A DNA stretch of 64,000 nt. It comes from Aptenodytes patagonicus. Lineage: Eukaryota; Chordata; Aves; Sphenisciformes; Spheniscidae. Below, in pieces: positions 18,792-31,800 of the stretch. A model generated the notes under the pieces. It ran no database searches. It had not been told where the DNA came from and saw only the letters and a list, made by a program, of their open reading frames with translations. The first letter of the stretch is position 1. Each line of letters opens with the position of its first letter. The stretch is taken from contig NC_134952.1 in NCBI RefSeq assembly GCF_965638725.1, forward strand, positions 54,352,065-54,416,064. Reading direction: 5' to 3'. A program made the position numbers and the translations under genes.

Positions 18792-18812
18792 ATTGTTTTC
18801 TAAACTTGCGTT

Positions 18813-21800
18813 TCCTCCTGTTTAATTGCTGAGTGCTGTGGGATTTTCGGTCTGTGGCAAGACGTCCACTCGTCAATGTTTTTGCCGCACCATCACTGAA
18901 GGGGATTTAGCCCACGGGGATGGGATGAGCTCGCCAGGCTGCCGTGAGTCAGCTCAGTGTAGAGCACCCACGGAACTCACCGAGATTCACCATGTGTATC
19001 AATGCCGGGCTTAGATTTCAGAAAACATATACAGACAGCAGTTTGGAGAATGATCTTCGAGTTTGTTGGCACTGATGTGTACGGGGCATGATTTGTAGAA
19101 CTACTGCGTCCCACCTCCATTCTTTTTAGTGTAATCTAGGAATTTTCTTGGAAGATGGTCATTATTTTTATAGAATCACGTTCTGCCATCTTTATTTGCA
19201 CAGAAGTTAGTTGGCTGTGATACTGGCCATACACTGCCTTTAGATTTGACAAAAGCTTTAGTGTGAGAGAATTTAGCCCGCATCTCATTATGGCCTGCTC
19301 AATCCTTAAGTTTCATTAACATGTTAAACTTAATGGCCTAGTCATTAGTAAGTCGTGCAGGATGTACTGCAATAATGTCAGCCATGATGATTTAACTTGC
19401 GGCATCGAAAGCTTGTCTGCTGGCTTTTTACATTCAGTATATTTCATTCACTGAATAATAATTTCGACCTCTTGCAATTTTCTGTTAAGCTTAGCAGGCA
19501 TTCAGGGGATTTCATTTTATAGTTTCAAAAATACATTGGAAGGAGTCCTTAATTCATAGCTACATTAAAAAAAATCTGAATCCAGATAACGTAAAAATCT
19601 AAAGGAAGTTAGATCGTTGAAAGTGACTTGAGGTTAAAATTAAAAGGTGCCTACGCTCTAATGCCCATAGGCTCATACGTCAGAGGGCACTAAATGCCTA
19701 GCAACAGGATGCTAGAAGCTTTTCTGATCGGGCTGCTTTTATTATTTCATAAAAATCAGCCAAGAGACAAGCTCTACTTATTTTCTCTGAGGCAGAGCTA
19801 TGGCAAACTGAGGCACTGACCCTACAAGCCCTTATGCACATTACAGCGTGTCTAGTAGGGGTTCCCTTAGCCACAAAGATGCTTGCATGATCAGGGTCCT
19901 AATTTTAGACTATTCCTGATCTGTAAAGTAATCATGACCTCTTGGAAAGTGCTGTCCTGCTGGCATCACAAGTCATTCGCTTTATCTTTAACATAGGCAT
20001 TGTCCCTGTCACTTATGCTCACAGACACACCCCTCTAGAGCTGGGTAGTTTTGCAGATACTACCTATGTACTCTCTATAACAGGCTACATTAAGGCAAAC
20101 CCTATGTGATACTTCTCCCTTTCTTTAAATAAAAATCCAGTGAAGGAATAGTGTTAAAGACTGCCAAATGTTTCCGCTGCAGTAGGTCCACTGGAAATAC
20201 AAGCCAGCTCTATCTAAAGATGAGTTGTTTGCAAGGTGATTCCAGTCATACAACCATTTTGACGTACCAGCTACAAACAAAAAGCGAGCAGTGGAAGAAA
20301 ACATATTTATCCGATTTCAAAGAATCGCTTAGAAAGATGTTTCTATTGACCAACGGTGAAATACCTGGAGATAAAAAATAGTCCTGCTGCGCCAATCAAG
20401 TGAATGACTATAGCTCTCACTGACTCAGACGCAGCGTGACCAGAGCCAAAGTCCCCTGGGTTTCCCTCCTGTCTTCGCAAAACAAAATGCTAGTATTGTT
20501 TCCCTAATTAGGTCAGATTTTTAGAAGTATCTTTTTCTCTTTCTTCCCCACTCATGTAGGATGCTACGAAGTGATGAGAACATCAAGCTGTGCTTGAACG
20601 CTCGCTGTAGCTGGGTCAATACGGCACACTGGAGGTTAATACCCCAGATAAGTTTAATTTCTCAAATCTGCACAAAGATGATGACATGAACAGTAAACCA
20701 GCTTCCCGAGAGCATGCTCGTGGGTGTAGCTAATGAAAAAATAGTCTGCAGAACAGCAAAGGCATCATACCAACACAGCCCTGCTTTACCCGTTTTTCTC
20801 TCAGTCCCAATAGCTGTGTTTCCTCTTCACTCTGCTTCACACCGTTTTGCAATAAATGTCAAAATCAAGTAACTGCTCCTAAGAATGAGTCATAGACAAA
20901 GTTTTTGATAAACACTGGGACATGAACACACGCATCCACATGTCACATCAAGACCAGTGGGCAACTGCGAACACATCATCACAACCTATCAACTTGTCAT
21001 GTCTCACACAAGGCGTCGTTCATGAGGTCAGAAATAGCCTCCAAAGGAAGGTCAGTGCAGGCAAAATGATTCACAGCCTAATGAATTCCTAACCAAAAAA
21101 CTGTACCAATGCCCCAAAATTACAGGAGCCATGAATTTCATGGAAAAAATTACCTTTCAAGAGGTATAGTTATAAAAATAAATTTATTATCTGTCAAGAC
21201 TTACAAAATCTGCCCCCCCATCCCGTCCATCACAGTGGCATGATGCTTTACATGTACTACAGAATTTATTTCTATAACATTCATCAGAAGGAAAGAAAAT
21301 ATTGCAGCCAGAAAACTGAACTGTCAAGTCATTAACTACTGTGCTCCAGGTCACAGAGGAAATTTGAGGCAGAAGCAAGAATTCAGCATCTCAGGACCAG
21401 TTCACTGCTGTAAGGGGAAAAAATAAATCCTTCCTCCCCGAATGCTCAGGGAGGGACTTTTAGCTGAGGATACTGGGGCAAGAGGGAGGAAAGCAGGGAA
21501 CCAAGGAGAGTGTTGCTCCACCCGGGTGGGCTGGCAGTGGGAAGAGGCAATGCTTGTCCCAGTCACAGGCCAGAGACACAATTTCATCACTGCTCCTTCT
21601 GCCCCAGCAGTCATTTCAGACCCTTAAAAACAGCAGGGGCTGTTGCGGACATACCTGAGGCTTGTAGGCGGGGCTGCAGAGGCAGATATGTAGGTCACAC
21701 ATTTCTCCCTAGCTCCCACCAGAAGTGGTGTGTGAACCCACCAGCAGCTGGAGAGTGCCACGTGTCGGGGCAGGAGAGCCTTTGTACACCAGGTTAGCAT

Positions 21801-24719
21801 CCCACAACAGGGAGCTTTCCCCAGAGGTGCTGGTCACGCTGCCCAAAGCAAGGCATACGTGAACAGGCGCAGTGACCGTATGAGCCCCGGTACAAATGCC
21901 TGGGATCAATAACTGCCATTCCAGTGGAAAAAGAAAGCTACCTGCAGCCCAGCAAGCACAGGACACCCCTCCACCATGACATGACAGCTCAGTGCTCCTG
22001 TAGCTGATTATTCCTACCAGCACTAGTAAGGCCAACCATTCTTTCAACACAGGATAATTCCCCCCCCCCCGCCTTCAAAAAAAAAAAAAAAAAAGCTTGT
22101 GTCCCATTCCTTGTTCCAAGCGGGTGAGTTTAAGGCAAACCCGTTAATTAATAAAAGGTTGGGAGGGGTGCACGTGCACATCTGCATGAAACAGTCCTTG
22201 AGCTCTTCAAGTAACCACACAGCTGCAGGTGCTTCCCTAAATTGCTATCCTGGCCCATGCCGCAGCCGGCGTGGCTGTGTAATAACGTGGCCCCACGGGG
22301 CGTGGAAACTGGCAGCTCAGGTACAACCTCTGCCGAGGTGTAACACCCAGGTTTGCTTTCGCAGCCCCGTGAGGGCCTCGCATTGCAGCCCACTGGATGA
22401 GTGCTCTGCAGCTGGGCTCCCCCCCACAGCTGTGTTTCAGCTGCTTGCTTGTCCCCCCACACCTCCATTTGACTCCCCAGCAGCAGAGTCAGGGGAGGCT
22501 ATGGAGAGCAGGAGGAGAAAGGAAAGGGGTGTTTATTTCAGGGCAAAGATGCCCCCCACCCTTAATTTGAGGGTTCACACCTGGTTGCCCACTGGGACAG
22601 ACAAACTTTGCCTGCCTTTCCCCTCCCTGCGGGGCTGTGGCAGGATCATTGCTACGCAGGGTGCAGTATCCCAGTCCCCCGTGCTGGTACATGACTACAA
22701 ATGGAACATCACTGGAAAAATGTAGTAAGCCAAGGAGGTGGAAACCAGCCCCCACCTTCTCAGCAGCCCCTTCTAACTACGCAGGCTTTCCTGTTAGCTC
22801 TCTGACTATGTGCAGGATGTATCGTCAACCGGATCAAAGCCCCCTCTGCAAACATCCACAGGAACCGGCCTCATGAATGGAAATATCATATCCTCCTTCT
22901 ACACATAGGAAATTGCCCCACCTGAATCTAACTTTTGTTGCCACTCAAAGAAAGGCTCAGAGGTGTCACTTACTTACTCCCCAACTTGACTGCAGAGGGA
23001 CCATCCTTTCCCACTCGGCACAGCCAGAGGCAGCCAGAAGATGCTGTGGCAAGCATTTTGCCTGGGAGCCTGGTGTGAAGGTGGTAAATGTTATATGACT
23101 GCTAGAAATTAAAAAGCACAGTTGGGGGGGGGGGGGACACCCAAACACCTTCTCACGGATTGTTTATGTTACATTTGCCTCGCTCTGCCAGTCTAGCTCG
23201 TGTCCCTGTCAAGTGCCAGGAAAAAAAAAAGGGGGAGTGGGCAGCTCTGTGAGTGCATTGTAGCCCTGCCACTGCCGGTTAGCTTGCCTTTCTCCCCCAC
23301 CGGCCAGGGACATGCTTCTTCACACACGCAGTGGGGAGGTCTTGTTTGGTTTTGAATATTCCCTGTATATGAATATTCACTGTGGACCACAGTAAGAGTA
23401 ATCACAGCTGACCCATGTTGTTACTAATTAATTCTTTTGCTTACACACAGGGGAATGGGAGAAAGAAAGCAAATACCGTGAACAAAGCTAATAATGTGGT
23501 TACTTGCTACTCCTACCATCTGACACATTTTTAAGGAACAGTCTCTGCAGCATGACAGTGAACACAGCAAGAAATTGATGTAGTGTAACAGAAAAGGATG
23601 TTGCTTTACAAAATAGTGCTCAGGCAACACTGGAATGGTTTGTCTTGCTCTAATTTTACAGACCTTTCTGTAAAAAAAACCTGCTGCTGCTTGTATCGGT
23701 TTTATGTCTCTGCAGGTTTAGGAGACTGCAGGTGAAGTTTTCTTCTCTCCCCCTCACCCCTGCCCCGACAAAACAGAATTCTCTAAAATACTTTGTATGA
23801 TAAAAAAAAATCCTGTTAGACTATCTATACAATACAGAAGGTATAGCTGATATGGGACACGGGGAGCTTTGTTTTTCCTACATCAAGATGAAAAACAGGT
23901 AGAAGTAGAGCTGATACACCTGGAAATCTGACTTCTGAAAGACATTTATTGTCTTCAATAAATATCTCTGTGATCCTCAGTTTTAAAGGCTTGCTGTATC
24001 ATCTGACAAATGTAGGCCTATTCATATGTGTATTGGGCCTGTTATATCTTATATGAGTTGTTTGAAAAGGGAAAACTTATTTCCATAAATATTTCTAAAC
24101 ATTTATTCCATAAATATTGATACATACAAGCAGCTTTCCTTCTGAAACTTACAGCCAGTGGGTTATTATCCATGGTATACAGTAATTTCCTGGAGTACAA
24201 ATAGAAGTTAACCTGGAGTACAGACATGAATTTCTATTTCACTATTGGAGCCATGTAAGGCTCTAGCAGGTGCAGTGCTTTTGTGTACATAGCTCCATTC
24301 ATTGACCCACACTTCATCTTCCCGAGTGAATGGTGATCGCTTGCAAAAGCACAGCCAAAAAAGGGGGAAAAGATGGAAAAACCCCACTGTTAGCACCGGT
24401 TACTCTGCTGCTGGAGTCGGAAGCCCCCGAACCCAGCAGACTGTTTCCTTTGTACAACACGTAGCTGGATTTTTCACTCGTGAAGAGTTTTGGCTTTAAT
24501 TGGTTAATTCTCGTACAAAAGTGACATTGCCCAGTTCAGCACTTGTGTTAATGACAAACAGACTGAAGGGGCTAAATTTGTCCTTGTCTCTTAGCAGTCA
24601 GTCCAAGCCAGGCTATCTGGCGTGCATCTCCTGCCTCAGATAACCATCGCACATGCTCGTTGATGGCTTTACCTGGCTCCTCATTGCTGTTACTGGCCTT
24701 CCACAGGTGAGCTGTGCTC
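18813..24719. other. Intergenic region between GRID2 and the orphan CpG island
   Basis: No gene is recognised. The stretch is AT-rich to about 21.2 kb, then of mixed composition. It contains a weak MIR-like remnant near 21318-21415, a C-run followed by an A-run at about 22062-22094, a G-run near 23124-23137, and an A-run near 23220. Open frames here (the longest is 208 codons at 22099-22725) have no recognisable domains and look like chance. Confidence 0.7.
21318..21415 (+). mobile_element. Possible ancient MIR-type SINE remnant
   Basis: The order of blocks resembles the core and 3' part of MIR-like SINEs: a degraded gttaagtaac-type segment, then caggtcacagaggaa, then aggcagaagcaagaattcag, then atctcaggaccagttcactg. 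Similarity is by eye only, and the boundaries are approximate. Confidence 0.35.
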
Positions 24720-25800
24720 CCCGTGGGGAGGGAGCCGGGGGTTGTCGGCCGGAGGCAGGAACCTGCTGAAGGCTCCCAGCTCTGCCCCGCCTGCTGCACA
24801 GGCGTCCCGCGGGCCCTGGGGATGCGAGCAGCCCGGCCACCTGCGGGGAGCAGGGCGAGTGTCCACACTAAGCCGCGGTGATGCTGCTGTTCAGGGAAGC
24901 TGAAGCTGAACGGCCTTTTGTCTTTCAGCAGCTTTGCCCGTTGTGTGGGAGCAAAGCCGAGTTTGAGGAGTTACTCTTCCACCAGGGAGGCTGTTGCCCC
25001 TCCAGGGACCAGCCTTTACCCTCAGCTGAGCGGGGAAACCCGAGGGGGGGCGGGAATCAGCTGTGGAGGAACGGGGATGATTTTTGCGGGGGGGACCGGC
25101 AGCCCTGCCCGCCCTCGCCCGGATGGTGGCGCTGCGGCACCGCCAACGGCTGCCGTACGGCGGCGGCGGCGGCGCCCGGTTCCCGCTCCGGCTCGCCGGG
25201 GCCTCGGCGGCGGGGGCGGCCCGGGGGCGGGAGGCTCCTCGTCCCCGCGAAGTGCCTCGGGGGCGCCGCCGTCGGCTTTTCGGCTCCCCCCCGGCAGGCG
25301 CTCGCCATCCCCCCCTCTTCCCCGGGGAGGAGCCGTTGGGAGGAGGAGCCGTTGAAGGGGAGAGACGTTGGGGGGAGAGCCGGGGGGGGGGGAAGCCGTT
25401 GGGGTGGGGCGCGCGGAGCCGTGCGCGGCCGCGGTGGTCCGGCGGTGGTCCCGCGGCGGCCGGGGGAGCCCCATTTCCCGGGAGACGGGGCGGGCCGCGC
25501 CGCTATGCCGCCGGGATAATGGCGGGGGCCAGCGCCGTGTCACCTCTTGTGTGCGCTTTCCAAAGAGGAGCCCGGGCGTGGCGAATGGGACACAGACCGC
25601 CATTGTGCCGGCGACACTTTAATCGCCCACACCTACAATATTCAACCTGTTGCCGGCAGAGGGGCAGCCCCGGGGCGCACACCCCACCCGAGGGGATCGG
25701 GGGGAGGGCGAGGACGGGTCGGTGGGCTTCGCCGCCATCTCACGAGGGTGAGGCTTTGGGGGGGGGCATCTTCGGTTGCGTGGCCCGGGCTCTATGAGCC
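24720..25800. promoter_or_regulatory. Orphan CpG island, candidate unannotated promoter
   Basis: This is about 1.1 kb of CpG-dense, GC-rich sequence in an otherwise moderate-GC intergenic region, roughly 6 kb past the GRID2 3' end and 7.5 kb upstream of ATOH1. It contains three YY1-type cores within 220 bp: ATGGCGG at 25519-25525 on +, and CCGCCAT at 25597-25603 and 25732-25738, which read ATGGCGG on -. Good splice-donor-like sites follow on + (GAGG|GTGAGG at 25748 and GAG|GTAGGA at about 25883). Long open frames in all six frames reflect the lack of stop codons in GC-rich DNA. No protein is recognised. It may be the promoter of a noncoding transcript or a regulatory island of ATOH1. Confidence 0.6.
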
Positions 25801-28800
25801 CGACTGGCAAATGGTGCCCACCAAGCAGCTGCGCCACGAAAGCGGGTGCCCCGAGCCGGGGAGACCCGTCTCGCTGGGAGAGGTAGGAGAGAAATGCCCA
25901 CATGCCCATCCCAGCAGGCTGTGGCAGGGCACGGAGGGACACGTGGAGACACCAGGCTCTTGTTCAGCAAAGCAGCTCTTGCTGGACATTGCTTGCGCGC
26001 TGCCTTCCCGGCACAATGTTGTCTCCTCGCACCCTCACCGGGATGCAAATGCACACAGGTCTGCAGCAAAAATAATTTATAGTGGCATGGGTGCAACAGC
26101 CGCGCTGAAGCAAGAGGTGGGTTTTTGCACTCACAAACAAGGCAGGGTGGGATGGTGGCTACTCCTGCCATCCCTCCCTCCAAAGCTGAGCCACTCGGGT
26201 TCTCACACTCAACACTTCTGTGACCCGCACAGGGGATGTCACAGGGACTGCGAGAGCTATAGACCCAGGGTAGTGTGAACTGGGGGTTTCTGATGAAAGC
26301 TCTCAAGTGCCTGGCCTCAGCAGGCCATCAGCTGTGTCTAGCCTCACCTTCTGCCTCAACATAGCTCTTGCACACTGCAGATGAGCATTAGGCTTCACCC
26401 TGTGGGAATTCCTGAAACTTTTACGGAGTTCAAAACATCCTGCTTGCCTGGAAAATAGCAATGCTTACAAACAAGCAAGTCTTCCCCCAGCTCCGGAGCA
26501 AACAGATCTGCAGCTTGGGGGTATGCCAGAGGTACAGATCTTGCCACTGGCAGGATTTTGCAAGCCTACTGCCAGAGGAGAACCATTTCCCAAAAGCTAC
26601 AGGGCTGCAACTGAGCATCGCTGCCTCTGAACACAACCAATGAGGACACCTGTTGCAGGCACTGCGAACAATGCTCCGCTGAAGCTGTCTGTTTTCCCAT
26701 AGACTGGAAAGAGTCTTCTGCACGGCTCGGCATTTTGAGATGCCCCTAAAGCTTAAGCCTCTCAAAATGGTTAATTTTTGTCATACACAGGATTTGTTTA
26801 AGAGCATTTTAAAATCTTTCTGTGCTGGGGGATGTATGTGTGTCTTAACCCCATGTAGAAAAAAAGATAATTATTCTGGTTCTACTTTTTTAACAAGTAT
26901 TTAAAAATTCTTAAGACATCCTAATTTATGAGGTAGTAGACCAGATGAAGATGTCTTCAGAGAGGTTTGTTTTCACAGCCTTTCACAGGGGAAGTTCCTG
27001 AAAGTTGTGTTGGTGCTGTGCTGTGTTGGAAATTGATTGTTCCTAGAAGGCCCCATGCTCTTTGCTGTCAGGAATTAAACAGGAGGATTTCCCGTGGATG
27101 GCAAGGTAGTATTTTTCTTAGCTGACAAGTGTTTCTTTCGTAAGGAAATACTTTCTGCTCTGGGGGATTGATGTGAGGTGCTGATCAGCACCAGCTTGGA
27201 TCCATTCACTCGCTTTTCTCCCCTTAGAGGGACCGCTGTTCCCTGCATTATTTTGGCTGCTGTGACTGTAAATATTTACTCTCTGCATCTTAGAGACCTT
27301 CTCTCCTTGGGAGACCTGAAAAGGTTCAAATTCCAGGCTGGCATTTCCACTACTAAGAAACCTCGTTCAGGCACACGGCTGCCTAATTGCCAAGAGCTTT
27401 GTGGGTGATGGATGTGAGAACCCCATATCAAAAGCCTAGTATGATTGAAGCAACCCCAACACGCTCCCAGGTTACTGTTCTAGTAACACTGTTGTTGAGA
27501 GGCAACGCAGACTGTTTAAGATGTCAGATTTTTCCTTTTTTCCTCTTGCTTACATGTCAGCTGTTATTTTTTCCCACTTGTCCACTGAAATATGTTACTA
27601 CCGCACCACAGAGAGTCTGCAAGCTAAATTTTTAGTTTATACTTCAAGCCTATGATTAGAATCTTTTCCCAGAGCAAACCTTTGTAACTATACTCTGTGC
27701 AATGGCTAAAGCGACAGTGAAAGAGGGAATGCTGTGGCAGTCAGTTAAAAAAAAAAAATCTAATACCGGCAATTCTACATGCCTAGAAATCTGGAGTACT
27801 TACACTCCCCGGGCTCTTGTGCAAGAGCCATTGAGAGCAAGTGGAGGTGACCATATGTGATTTGAAGGGAATATATTGTCTCGATGGATGGATGTTAATT
27901 CTCCGATCTTAAACCAGATGAAGTGCTGTTCTTATGCTGTAAAACTATTGATGGCACTAGTCATTTTTTTGGTCAAGTGATTTACATCAGTAAAACGTAT
28001 TAAGTAACAGCCTAATGAAAGCATGCTCTACAACACTCTATAGCAACTAGCACTTTCTAACACGCAATGTCTTAAGCAGGAGACAGTTACTAGCGTTCTG
28101 TTGTTGCTCATTTCAAGAGTGACTAAAATGATGGACCTGTGGGTGGTGCGTGTGAGGGCTCACAGGCCCAACAAAATTGTTCCTGCTGCAAAGGGTGAAC
28201 AAACTACACCTGGAATAACATCGCTATTGAAGAGTTGAGGAGATCAAGGATGGGGGAAGGTATAAAGCCTCTGACGCAAACAGATCTCTTGGGAAACACT
28301 AGTATCAGAATACTAGTGTTTCTGTTGCATTAAAGCAGTCTTGCACTGCAAGGAAAAGCTTCCAATGCCATGCAGGGTATAATTTTTTTTAAGTCATTAA
28401 CTCGTCTTCCTCCAAGGGCTTAGCTCTGGGACATGCTTGGTAATACAGATCCTAATCCAAAAGCTGCCTGTCTGAGCTATTGCCAGCTCTCTGGGTTACA
28501 GTTAACTGTCAGAAGCAGTAACCAAGCAAATGCAGACCTCTGTGCCTCTGTGGTCAGACTTTCCGAGCTTAGGACAGGAGGAAACTGCTTGCTGCCGTCC
28601 AAACCAGGTCCTCTGATCATCTGGGGCAATGGCAGTACTTACCAGACCATGGCAACAGCCCTGCAAACCCCTGCGTGTTGGTTCTTGATGGGTTTGTTTT
28701 GTTTTTCTGGAGGCCTGTTGTTGAAAGTGTCCCACAACTGAGACGTGCCTCAACTCTCAGAGACTTTGGTGGGAATGAAGGCATTTAGCAATTTTAGAGG

Positions 28801-31800
28801 AAACTCCTTGCCAAGCTGAGTGTAAAAACAAGAAAGTGTTCAAAAAAAAGTGACCAAAGGAGAATTGTTCTTATTAGTGATTCTTCCTTGAATATAAAGC
28901 TTTTTATTTTTAAAATAAGCATAAATTAAATCTTCAGTAACAACTATAGCCATTTAAATAAAGGGGCAAAGTGTATGTAGGTATAAATTCTATAGATAAG
29001 ATTTCCAAATATATTACAAAGCTGAATTCATTACGCCTTACAATGACCCCAGGAGGTAGGCAAGTATTGTTACAGCGATGCTTTGCATTTCTCTTGGAGG
29101 CAGTGGGAGTACTTGCGCTAGAATTAACTGTACACAACAGAAAGTGTCTGCAGGGTTAGGCCTAGAGCGTAGGTCTGCACTAGATCTTTACGGGGGTAAA
29201 CGTCACCAAGAAATGGGAATCGGTTTTATAGACCCTCAAAGAGTCGAAGCGAATGACATCAGGTAATTGTAACGATCTGCCCAGGAAGATTGCTCTGCGG
29301 AAATGAGGGCACGTCTGCTTCAGCGGCAATGTGATCCTGATTATTCACGAGTGGAAAGGGGCAGGTTTCACAAACGTTGGAGTCCGTAGTGATGTCCCAG
29401 GTACCTGGGCTTTTGTGTTCCTTGCAGTCGTCACTTCTAATGTGTATTTAAAACACATTTGACAGTAACGCATCAGGCACCGATTATAGGAAGAGTCTAA
29501 GGAAGACTTGCTGCTGCTTTAAGCTCACTTGCTCTGAATAACGTAAATGTGAACACTTTCTTTGGGTGAATATTCTGATGCTGCAGTAGATGAGACTGAG
29601 AATTATCGGGCTGTGTGTTATCTTTATGTGTTTGTTGTAGCTCACTGTAGTAGCTTCTAGATGGGGTTTGCCACTCCAGGGTGCAGGTCGGTCACCGGGT
29701 GGGCAGGAATCCCCCTTCCCTCCCTTTGCTAGAGGCGTGGGCAGGTTGCGGTTGGGATTCAACGAGGATTACCTGACCTTGGTAAGCGACACTCACAACT
29801 TTGTCTCTATCCACTCGTGCGTTTAACTGCCTGAAGCCCAGATCATGAGCCAGGGGAGAGACACGGAGAGGGTTCCCCCTGCTTTTCGAAAGGAGGGGAG
29901 GAAATGGGAGAACATGTGGAGAAAGTGGGGCAAGGGAGGAGAAGGAGTAAAATACTTCCTAACCGGTGGTGATGCCTGCAGAGCAGCCGGCTGATCTTGA
30001 AATGGGATTGAATGAGCAATTAGACTATTGAGTACAATTAAGCTGAGGGCTGACCCATGTGCTTTGTGTGCTTTGAAAATGTCTCTGGCTGTAATGATAG
30101 AGGAGGCTTTTTTCAAGTCTGTTCTCCCCCCGCTTTTGTAACCCATTTTTCTGTAACACTAATATGTGCCTGACCCCGAGTTGCTGCCTTGGCCCTTAAC
30201 CAGACCGGGGGGGAATGGAGAAGCGGAGGGAAATTTGCATAAAGATACGGGGATAAGTCCAGTTTGTTTTCCTCTGAAAGCTTTGACACTTTCTTAGAGA
30301 GAGCAGATTCATTTTCAAGGCTTCCTACATTCCTGCTATTGTACAGTAAGTGTTTCAGACCGGTGTGCCTGTGTTTCCGACTCCCGTGAAGTTCCCTTTG
30401 CGGCAGGGCGTGCCTCGAACCGCTTCAAAAGAACCAACTTCTACAAAAGAAAAAAAGAAACTCAAGTAGGCTTGAACATACAAAGAGAGGGAGAAAGGGA
30501 AGAGAAAAGGGCCGGGCAGTGTTGAATACAAAATGAGTTCAGCCAGCCCCAGGAGTTCTTCATCACTTACATTTATCTTATTCTGGGAGAGCAGAGCTAA
30601 ACCCAGCGCTGACATAAACCACCCTTTGCCTTTGACTTTGACTCTGAGTGCATGTGCGCGCACAGCGGATATGGGCATATGCAGAGCAATGCGTTTCAAT
30701 GAAATTTTTTTTTCCCCCTCTGAGCGGTGGTGTTGGTGGGGAAGACGGCTTTTTGTGCGTGCCCTTTCAAAGGCAAACTATCGAGCGAGTCTCAAATGCC
30801 TCCAGTTTCAAAGTGCACGCTCACAAAACATGCGCTTGAAAAATAAGCAGCTGGTGGTGTTTCTCAGCCGGGCTGACCGCCCGAGGAACATGCCAGGGTG
30901 TTAGGCTCTGGTGTTTGGTCTCCCCTGTGCTCTGTAAAATCACTGCGGTCCTGCTAAGGGAAGCCCCCCCAGCACCTGCCGTGAGCCCTGGCCCTGCCGG
31001 GGGCGTGGGGTACCCAGAGGCCAGGGCCCCTCCTGGACACCAGTCACCCCGCATCTGCACGGGGTGCTAATGAGACACCGCTCCCTTCCGTGCCCGGGGT
31101 CTTGGCCAGGCGGCCTTGGGAAGCGGGTGGCTCGCAGGCTGGAGGATTGGGCCTGCTGTCAGGGAACAGCAGCCCCGTGGCCCACCGGCCGGGAGCGAGG
31201 TGTTTAGGACTTCAGCACCACACTGTCATCGCTTTCCCCATGCCTGCGAGCTTGCTAGGCTTCTGGAAACGCCTGCCAGAGGCTCCCGCCTGGCAAAGCT
31301 CCCGCTCATCTCCAAGCTTTGGCCTACGGTCCTTGCATCGAGCAGCTCGCAGCCACAGCGCCCGGCGCTCGAAACGTGGACACGCAGGCTTAACCCCGGG
31401 GAGGAGAGTACAGCCAGGGCTCCTCGCAAAGCAAGCTTGTGCCACCGGGAGCCGGGCGAGGGAACAGGCGGTGCTTGGGGACGGGAAGAAAAGCCGGAGG
31501 GTTGGGTATTTAGCTGGCAAACAGCACCGTTCAGCACGGTGGAGAGAGGATTTTTTAATTCTTTTTTTTAGTGATAAAAGCTTCTATGTGTGTGCGGTAA
31601 TACGACAGGAGCTTATAAAAGTTGCTGCCAGATACAAATAGATGGCCTGCCAACTTCATGGATAATACACAGAAACAAGGCATAAACTTCTGCTCCTTTT
31701 CATCTTTCTTACCAAGTAAATGTTTTCATTTTGATCAGAAATTGACAACTTGTTTGGGGGGGGGGAGAAATCCAGCAGCTTGCCTTTGAAACATAATTGC

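Larger units (their letters stand above)
16549..18812 (+). other. GRID2: GRID2 3' UTR (approximate extent)
   Basis: The AU-rich sequence after the GRID2 stop has several poly(A) signals: AATAAA at 17372, 17490, 18558 and 18786. The distal end is placed just after the last one, because the base composition and style of sequence change afterwards. Contents include a G-rich/T-rich stretch near 16690-16735, an A-rich block at 17097-17160, a TA/CA microsatellite at 17389-17452 that folds on itself, and a short (GGTTT)n array near 18207-18232. The actual 3' end or ends need transcript evidence. Confidence 0.6.

Noticed and set aside
22099..22725. 208-codon open frame on +
   Set aside because: No recognisable domain or gene structure, and overlapping open frames on the other strand; treated as chance.
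25652..25672. CTCF-like word (CCGGCAGAGGGGCAG) in the orphan CpG island
   Set aside because: It departs from the CTCF core at conserved positions; too weak to list as a site without ChIP data.
26040..26052. Octamer ATGCAAAT (also near 5586, 9160 and 30233)
   Set aside because: Isolated octamers are common by chance in 64 kb and lack the SOX half-site present at 36696.
24878..26306. Cluster of long open frames (up to 243 codons) in the orphan CpG island
   Set aside because: All frames are open simultaneously. The products are low-complexity with no domain, so any transcript from here is more likely noncoding.
27318..27340. tRNA B-box-like word (GGTTCAAATTCC)
   Set aside because: There is no matching A-box or cloverleaf around it.
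29036..29075. Possible further MIR remnant (caggaggtaggcaagtattgtta)
   Set aside because: Only one block matches; the expected following core is absent.
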